Below, piece after piece: positions 1 through 3,859 of a DNA stretch of 5,256 nt; position 1 is the first letter of the stretch; every line of letters starts with the position of its first letter. The notes under the pieces are model-generated. The model was not told the origin of the DNA, searched no databases, and saw only the letters and a program-made list of their open reading frames with translations. Position numbers and translations under genes: made by a program. This DNA is from DASPXY01 sp038227745 (lineage in GTDB: Bacteria; Planctomycetota; Planctomycetia; Gemmatales; Gemmataceae), in assembly GCA_038227745.1 (NCBI GenBank), contig JBBRPS010000708.1:1-5256 (forward strand), read 5' to 3'.

Positions 1-72
1 CAGGCGGAACTTGCGCTCCAGCGTCTTCTGGATGCGGTTGGCCACCTGCACCTTCTGCCGCACCCGTTGCAC
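1..72 (-). CDS. Partial coding-like frame at left edge, unknown product
   Basis: A minus-strand frame is open from a TAG at 126-124 down to position 1 and would continue to the left of the window. Its 41 codons mostly end in G or C and encode a Lys/Arg/Gln-rich, helix-prone stretch (for example KVQVANRIQKTLERKFRL at the edge), which looks like real protein rather than a shadow. The first usable start in this frame is GTG at 72-70. A GGGGAG lies 11 nt upstream, which is longer than ideal. Residues upstream of that GTG (DEKARRQAVRGARQ) also look coding but have no ATG, GTG, TTG or CTG codon, so the true start may be non-standard or the N-terminus may be broken. A competing ATG at 116-114 opens another frame rich in Cys and Trp, which looks less natural. 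The product is not recognised. If real, it is transcribed divergently from the gene at 301. Confidence 0.3.
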   Translation of the reverse strand, partial: MQRVRQKVQVANRIQKTLERKFRL

Positions 73-167
73 GCGCTGCCGCGCTCCCCGGACCGCTTGA
101 CGCCGGGCCTTCTCATCCCGACCCTATCCGCAGTGGGACGACGGAAGCAAGAGCGACCGCCGCGCCC

Positions 168-197
168 TTGACAGGGTGCCGACCTTCCGCTCATGCT
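168..197 (+). promoter_or_regulatory. Possible sigma-70-type promoter for the zinc-ribbon/hydrolase pair
   Basis: A perfect -35 hexamer TTGACA lies at 168-173. It is followed after 18 bp by CATGCT (192-197), which matches the -10 consensus at three positions, including the second and sixth. A transcript would begin near 204 and carry a leader of about 95 nt before the GTG at 301. The -10 is weak, and planctomycete promoters are often poorly conserved, so this is a candidate only. Confidence 0.3.
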
Positions 198-209
198 TAC
201 CGCTGACAC

Positions 210-234
210 CCGGGGCGGTGCGCGGCCGCCCCGG
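210..234 (+). promoter_or_regulatory. Stem-loop in the presumed 5' leader
   Basis: CCGGGGCGG (210-218) and CCGCCCCGG (226-234) are perfect 9-bp inverted repeats around a 7-nt loop. All pairs are G-C, so the hairpin would be very stable in RNA. It lies between the candidate promoter and the ribosome binding site, about 55 nt before the latter. No run of T follows it, so it does not look like an intrinsic terminator. It could be a leader structure, or chance in GC-rich DNA. Confidence 0.3.
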
Positions 235-289
235 ACCGACAACCCCGGACTCTCGAACCCTCGCCGCCGGCGCGCCCGACCGGACGGTC

Positions 290-294
290 AGGAG
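290..294 (+). promoter_or_regulatory. Ribosome binding site deciding the GTG start at 301
   Basis: AGGAG lies 6 nt before GTG 301. It supports this start over the in-frame ATG at 193, which has no such site and would add 36 Arg/Pro-rich residues overlapping the candidate promoter. Confidence 0.6.
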
Positions 295-300
295 CCTAAC

Positions 301-1455
301 GTGCCGATCACCCTCACCTGCGGCTGCGGCAAGAAGCTGCGCATCGACGACCGTTTCGCCGGCCAGAAAGGGCGCTGCCCCGCCTGCGGCCAGACCATCG
401 ACATCCCCGCCGAAGACCAGCCGCCCCCGCCGCCGCCGCCGCAGGTCCGGCCTGTCCCGCCGCCGCTGCCGCAGGAGGCCTACACGGGCCCCGAAGAGGT
501 CTTGCCTCAGGTGACCCTGGCCTCCCCGGCCGCCGAGCCCGTCGCCGACGCCCCGCTCACCAACCACGGCGGCGGCGACATACCGGAGGACGCGGACTTC
601 TTCATCGATCCGCCGCCGGAGATCGGCTTGCTGACGAGCGCCCACACGAACATGCGCCAGGGCGACGAGCCGTGGTCGCCCGCCGCCCGGACCTCCTGGT
701 GTGTGCTCGGGGCGGCCATCGGCGTCCTGATCGGCGTGCTCCTGGCCATCCTGACGAAGACGAAGAACCCTGGTCTGCTGGCCCTGTGGCCGCTCGGCCT
801 GGGCGCCATCGGACCACTCATCCCGTTCCTGCTGACGCGCTTCAAGCGCCGCTGCACCTACGTCGGCCGCGAGGGCTTGGCCCGCTTCGTCTGCACCGGC
901 CACCGCGACAAGCTCGGCACCGCCGAGGTGTTCCTGTTCCGCGACGCCATGGCGCTGCGCACCGCGCAGACGCGCCACTACACCAACGGCGCCTACCAGG
1001 GCACGAACTACTCGTTCACCTGGACCGACATCGCCGGCGTGAAGCGCTACGTGATCTCCGGCCGGCACAACAGCGAGAAGGGCACGCCGGCGCTGACGCA
1101 CGAGTATTACTACGCCGCCGCCGCCGAGTTCGCGTGGACCCTCCACCTGCTCGGCCAGATGGAGGCCAAGCTGACGCTGGGCGGCGCGGTGACGTTTAAC
1201 CTCAACCAGCACGACTGGGTGCGCGTCAGCCCGGGGCACCTGCGCTTCTCCTTCAAGGGCGACACGATCGACTGCCCCGTGGAGGAGATCGGCCAGGCGC
1301 GCGTCGATCAGGGCATGTTCATCATCAAGCGCGTGGACGCGCGCGAAGGCTGGTTCTCGTCGGAGGGCGTGTTCAAGTTCCCGTACAGCCAGCTCGCCAA
1401 CGCGCAGCTGTTCCTGATCCTGCTGGACAAGGTCGCCGGGGTGCGGCTCAACTGA
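301..1455 (+). CDS. Zinc-ribbon, two-transmembrane protein of unknown function
   Basis: The product is 384 residues from GTG 301. Residues 4-32 form a short zinc ribbon with C7-x-C9 and C26-xx-C29 as likely metal ligands (TCGCGKKL, then CPACG). A flexible Pro-rich linker follows, with seven consecutive prolines at 41-47 and more to about 57, then an acidic stretch to about 125. Two hydrophobic segments, about 132-150 and 157-177, form a membrane hairpin. The strongly basic RFKRR after the second suggests that both ends are cytoplasmic. The remaining 200 residues form a soluble domain with mixed beta-like segments (AEVFLFRDAMALRT, YSFTWTDIAGVKRY, GWFSSEGVFKFPY). This domain resembles conserved hypothetical planctomycete proteins and perhaps DUF6585-type domains, but I cannot confirm a family. 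The ribbon-linker-membrane layout is common in planctomycetes and suggests a membrane-tethered binding or sensing role, which is inference. It is first in a probable operon with the hydrolase 12 nt downstream. Confidence 0.88.
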   Translation: MPITLTCGCGKKLRIDDRFAGQKGRCPACGQTIDIPAEDQPPPPPPPQVRPVPPPLPQEAYTGPEEVLPQVTLASPAAEPVADAPLTNHGGGDIPEDADFFIDPPPEIGLLTSAHTNMRQGDEPWSPAARTSWCVLGAAIGVLIGVLLAILTKTKNPGLLALWPLGLGAIGPLIPFLLTRFKRRCTYVGREGLARFVCTGHRDKLGTAEVFLFRDAMALRTAQTRHYTNGAYQGTNYSFTWTDIAGVKRYVISGRHNSEKGTPALTHEYYYAAAAEFAWTLHLLGQMEAKLTLGGAVTFNLNQHDWVRVSPGHLRFSFKGDTIDCPVEEIGQARVDQGMFIIKRVDAREGWFSSEGVFKFPYSQLANAQLFLILLDKVAGVRLN

Positions 1456-1460
1456 GGGGG
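1454..1460 (+). promoter_or_regulatory. Ribosome binding site overlapping the upstream stop codon
   Basis: GAGGGGG begins inside the TGA stop (1453-1455) of the zinc-ribbon gene and ends 7 nt before ATG 1468. This fixes the hydrolase start and makes translational coupling between the two genes likely. Confidence 0.55.
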
Positions 1461-1467
1461 TGCCGAC

Positions 1468-2124
1468 ATGGATCCGCTGGAGGGGTTGCGGGCCGCGATG
1501 GCGGCGGTGGACGTGTACTACAAGGAGCGCGGCATCTTCCAGGGCCGCTTCGGCTTCGGCCTCCGTCCGGCGCTGGTCGTCATCGACATGGCGTACGGCT
1601 GGACGGACCCGCAGTATGCGGGCGGCTCGGCGCGACTCGATACCGCCGTCGAGGCCATTGCGTGCCTCCTCCCGGCGGCGCGGGCCAGGGGCGTCCCGGT
1701 GATCTTCACTTCCTCGCCTTACCAGGACAAGCCGCAGTTGAAATCGGCGGCCGACTTCTCGCCCGGCTATCGCAAGTGGGACCGGCGCGCCTGCGAGATC
1801 GACGAGCGGCTGCGGCCGCTGCCGGGGGAGTACGTGATTCACAAGGAGCACGCCAGCGCCTTCGCGGGGACGGCGCTGGTTGGTCACCTGCTCGGGCGGC
1901 GCGTCGATACGCTGCTGATCGCGGGCTGCTCCACAAGCGCCTGCGTCCGCGCCACGGCGACCGACGCCAAGAGCGTGGAACTGCGGCCGGTCATCGTCCG
2001 CGAGGCCGTGCAGGACCGCTCCGAGATCGCCCACGAGTGGACGCTATTCGACATCCAGGCACGCTTCGCCGACGTCGTCAGCCTGGAGGAGACGCTGGGA
2101 TACCTGGACGGGCTGCCGGGGTGA
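1468..2124 (+). CDS. Isochorismatase-family cysteine hydrolase, N-carbamoylsarcosine amidase-like
   Basis: The product is 218 residues of the isochorismatase-like hydrolase fold, an alpha/beta sandwich cleaving amide or related bonds through a Cys nucleophile. The expected triad is visible: D40 in ALVVIDMAYGWTDP, K126 in IHKEHASAF, and C159 in GCSTSACVRATATDA. The small residues just before the Cys match the family's cis-peptide loop. The RPALVVIDMxxGxTDP start, the TSxCVRATAxDA block and the following RPVIVREAVQDRSE match the N-carbamoylsarcosine amidohydrolase subgroup best. That subgroup releases ammonia and CO2 from N-carbamoylsarcosine to give sarcosine. No other creatinine-pathway genes are present, and the protein is shorter than the characterised enzyme (about 264 residues), so the substrate is open; nicotinamidase or another amidase activity is possible. 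No signal peptide is seen, so it is probably cytoplasmic. It is probably co-transcribed with the gene at 301. Confidence 0.92.
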   Translation: MDPLEGLRAAMAAVDVYYKERGIFQGRFGFGLRPALVVIDMAYGWTDPQYAGGSARLDTAVEAIACLLPAARARGVPVIFTSSPYQDKPQLKSAADFSPGYRKWDRRACEIDERLRPLPGEYVIHKEHASAFAGTALVGHLLGRRVDTLLIAGCSTSACVRATATDAKSVELRPVIVREAVQDRSEIAHEWTLFDIQARFADVVSLEETLGYLDGLPG

Positions 2125-2132
2125 GGCCGGGC

Positions 2133-3446
2133 CTACTCCTCCGCCTCGATCAGGCGCAGCGCCTTCTCTGCCGCCTGGCGCACGCCGCGGTCGCGGTCCT
2201 TCAGCGCCTCGCGCAGCGCCGGCGCCGCCTTTCGCGCCGCCGGCCCGATGCTCCCCAGCGCCGGCGCCGCCGCGAGGCGGACGTCCGGGTTATCGTCCTT
2301 GAGGGCCTTGATGAGCGCCGCCGTGGCGGGCCGCGCTTCCGGACCGAGCTGGGCCAGCGCTCGCGCCGCCCAGGTCCGCACGTGCGGCTCCTTGCCGCCG
2401 AGCGTCTTCGCCAGCACCGGCACCGCCTCGGGGTCGATGCCCGCCATGTTGATCTCCTCCAGGGCGTGGCCGGCTCCCGCACGGACGTGCTCGTTCTTCG
2501 AGGACAGGGCCAGGAGCAGCTCCGGCGCCGCCACCACGCCGATGCCGCCCAGGGCCAGCGCCGCCCACGAGCGCACGTCGGGGTCCTCATCCGCCAGCGC
2601 CTCGATCAGGGCCGGGATCGCCGGTGCCGCGGCCTGGCCGATCTCGCCAAACGCCTCCGCCGCCTCGCGGCGGAGCGTCGCCGACGGATCCTTGAGCGCC
2701 TGCCCCAGCGCCCGCACCGCCGCCTTCGACTTTGCCAGCCCGCCCAGCGCCCGCACCGCCCGCCGCCGCACCCCTTCGTCTTTATCCTTGAGCGCCTTGC
2801 GCAGCGCCGGCACCGCCGCCTTCGCCTTCTCGCCCATCTCGCCCAGGGCGCGTGCGGCCCCCGCCCGGATGCGCGCGTCGGAGCTGCGGAGCGACTCGCT
2901 CAGGACGGTGACGATCTCGGGGTGGATCTCCCCGAGGGCGCGGGCGGCCGCCGATTGCACGTCTTCCTCCGGGTCCTGGAGGGCGTGCAGCAGCGGCTCC
3001 AGGGCCCGTCCGGCCGCCGTGCCGATCTGCCCCAGCGCCACCGCTGACTGCCAGCGGACGTACTTGACCGGGTCGGCGAGGGCGGCGACCAGGGCCGGCA
3101 CCGCTGCCTTCGCCGCCGGGCCGATGCGCCCCAGCGCCTCGGCGACCTGCTGGCGGAGGAAGTCCTTCGGCTCGCGCAGCAGCTCGGCCAGTTGCTTGAC
3201 CGACCCCTTCGCCCTCGCCCCGTACTTCCCCAGCGACTCGGCGGCCTGGCGCCGGACCAGTTCGTTGCCGTCCCCCAGCGCCGCCGTCAGCGCCGGCACC
3301 GCCGCCCTGGGCTCCTGGCCAAGGAGGCCGAGCGCCAGGGCCGCCTGGCGGCGTTCCGGGGCGCGGCCGTTGCCGAGCAACTCGATCCACGCGCGCGCGG
3401 TCCGCGTCTGGTAAAACAGTTTCTGTGGGGCAGGGCCAGGAGGCAT
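2133..3446 (-). CDS. HEAT-repeat protein, about 13 repeats
   Basis: The product is 437 residues, starting at ATG 3446 with GGAG (3456-3453) 6 nt upstream. After a short N-terminal segment (MPPGPAPQKLFYQTRTARAWIELLGN) nearly the whole protein is tandem HEAT/PBS-lyase-type repeats of about 31-33 residues. The consensus is VPALxxALxDxDxxVRxxAAxALGxIGxxAxxA. I count about 13 units between residues 18 and 437. The one near the middle-to-end boundary (LLLALSSKNEHVRAGAGHALEEINMAG) is atypical, having lost the PAL motif and gained a short insert. Such solenoids present a concave surface for protein binding; no catalytic residues, lyase signature, signal peptide or membrane segment are seen. The N-terminal AWIELL... 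motif resembles that before HEAT arrays in other planctomycete proteins. The partner is unknown. It is convergent with the hydrolase gene (8 bp between stops) and divergent from the FHA-like gene. Confidence 0.93.
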   Translation of the reverse strand: MPPGPAPQKLFYQTRTARAWIELLGNGRAPERRQAALALGLLGQEPRAAVPALTAALGDGNELVRRQAAESLGKYGARAKGSVKQLAELLREPKDFLRQQVAEALGRIGPAAKAAVPALVAALADPVKYVRWQSAVALGQIGTAAGRALEPLLHALQDPEEDVQSAAARALGEIHPEIVTVLSESLRSSDARIRAGAARALGEMGEKAKAAVPALRKALKDKDEGVRRRAVRALGGLAKSKAAVRALGQALKDPSATLRREAAEAFGEIGQAAAPAIPALIEALADEDPDVRSWAALALGGIGVVAAPELLLALSSKNEHVRAGAGHALEEINMAGIDPEAVPVLAKTLGGKEPHVRTWAARALAQLGPEARPATAALIKALKDDNPDVRLAAAPALGSIGPAARKAAPALREALKDRDRGVRQAAEKALRLIEAEE

Positions 3447-3494
3447 GTGCTTCTCCGTCGGTTCTCGGCACGGCTCGCCAGCGACGACACTGCA

Positions 3495-3523
3495 AGGATA
3501 GGGGTTGCCGTCGTCGCCGTCTT
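3495..3523 (-). promoter_or_regulatory. Weak promoter candidate for the HEAT-repeat gene
   Basis: Read on the minus strand, AAGACG (3523-3518) and TATCCT (3500-3495) are separated by 17 bp. They match the -35 and -10 consensus at 3 and 4 positions. The -35 lies within the left 40-bp direct repeat and the -10 just outside it, so only this copy of the repeat has a -10 next to it. The match is weak and could be chance. Confidence 0.2.
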
Positions 3524-3540
3524 CGGCCGCGGTGCTTTTC
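3501..3540 (+). repeat. 40-bp direct repeat, left copy
   Basis: These 40 bases are identical to 3671-3710, exactly 170 bp downstream. Identity stops sharply on both sides (A versus G before, C versus G after). The copy begins GGGGTTGCCG and ends GGTGCTTTTC. It abuts the 130-bp palindromic element directly. Confidence 0.9.
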
Positions 3541-3592
3541 CCCTCGTTCCCACGCTCCGCGTGGGAATGCCCGGCGGACGCTCCGCGTCAAG
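3541..3592 (+). repeat. REP-like unit, left arm, with two hairpins
   Basis: This arm holds a hairpin with stem TTCCCACGC (3547-3555), loop TCC and GCGTGGGAA (3559-3567). A smaller one follows with stem GACGC (3577-3581), loop TCC and GCGTC (3585-3589). Both share the core ACGCTCCGCGT (3552-3562 and 3578-3588). Confidence 0.7.
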
Positions 3593-3617
3593 GCAGCGTC
3601 CCGACGTCACCCCCTCT

Positions 3618-3670
3618 CTTGACGCGGAGCGTCCGAAGCGGCATTCCCACGCGGAGCGTGGGAACGAGGG
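3618..3670 (-). repeat. REP-like unit, right arm, inverted copy
   Basis: This is the reverse-complement copy of the left arm. The core appears as ACGCGGAGCGT at 3622-3632 and 3649-3659, with the larger hairpin at 3644-3664 (loop GGA). It differs from the left arm only in the short spacer between the two hairpins. Confidence 0.7.
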
Positions 3671-3710
3671 GGGGTTGCCGTCGTCGCCGTCTTCGGCCGC
3701 GGTGCTTTTC
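3671..3710 (+). repeat. 40-bp direct repeat, right copy
   Basis: This copy is identical to 3501-3540. It starts at the base after the palindromic element ends. Deleting 3501-3670 would leave a single copy and a plausible original intergenic region of 243 bp. Confidence 0.9.
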
Positions 3711-3789
3711 GGGCTTCCCAAAAAGCGACAAATCGAGTCCAATCCGCCCGGGGTGTCGCTCCTTCCGCGCTGCCCCGCCTGGACGAACA

Positions 3790-3836
3790 GGACAAATGGG
3801 GAAGGCTGGGGTGACTGCCCCCTTGCCCATTTTGCC
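3790..3836. repeat. Imperfect inverted repeat upstream of the FHA-like gene
   Basis: The left arm (from GGACAAATGGGGAAGG) pairs with the right arm (CCTTGCCCATTTTGCC), with a mismatch, a 2-nt bulge and a short TGACT-containing loop around 3812-3817. The structure ends 23 nt before ATG 3860 and could form a hairpin in DNA or in a leader transcript. There is no following T-tract, so it is not a good terminator. It may be another dispersed repeat of this genome. The rest of 3711-3789 shows nothing I can name. Confidence 0.5.
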
Positions 3837-3859
3837 TGGTGCCACCCGAAGGTTGCCGT

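Larger units (their letters stand above)
3541..3670. repeat. 130-bp palindromic element between direct repeats, possibly mobile
   Basis: The outer 30 bp of each end (3541-3570 and 3641-3670) are perfect inverted repeats. A short unmatched stretch follows (5 nt left, 6 nt right), then a further 17-bp perfect inverted match (3576-3592 with 3618-3634) and a 25-nt centre (3593-3617). The pairing extends one base into each flanking direct repeat. No transposase or long coding frame fits inside, so if mobile it is non-autonomous, in the manner of a MITE or paired REP sequences. The 40-bp flanking repeats would be an unusually long target duplication. It lies between the divergent HEAT-repeat and FHA-like genes. 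Confidence 0.75.

Noticed and set aside
193..300. Upstream in-frame ATG at 193 as the start of the zinc-ribbon protein
   Set aside because: It has no ribosome binding site, overlaps the candidate promoter and adds an Arg/Pro-rich tail. GTG 301 has AGGAG at ideal spacing and starts right before the zinc ribbon.
124..2034. Minus-strand open frame of 636 codons opposite the zinc-ribbon and hydrolase genes
   Set aside because: It is antisense to two well-supported genes, and its Arg/Gly/Val/Ala-rich composition is what GC-rich codons give when read backwards. It has no recognisable domain.
2248..3414. Plus-strand open frame of 388 codons inside the HEAT-repeat gene
   Set aside because: It is an antisense shadow: its Ser/Ala/Arg-rich repeats mirror the HEAT repeats on the other strand.
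3501..3710. CRISPR-like arrangement (two identical 40-bp repeats)
   Set aside because: There are only two copies. The intervening 130 bp is itself palindromic and too long for a spacer, and there are no cas genes.
3851..3859. Third copy of GGTTGCCGT, also present in both 40-bp repeats, just before the ATG at 3860
   Set aside because: Only 9 bases match and the flanks differ, so it is probably chance in a GC-rich sequence.
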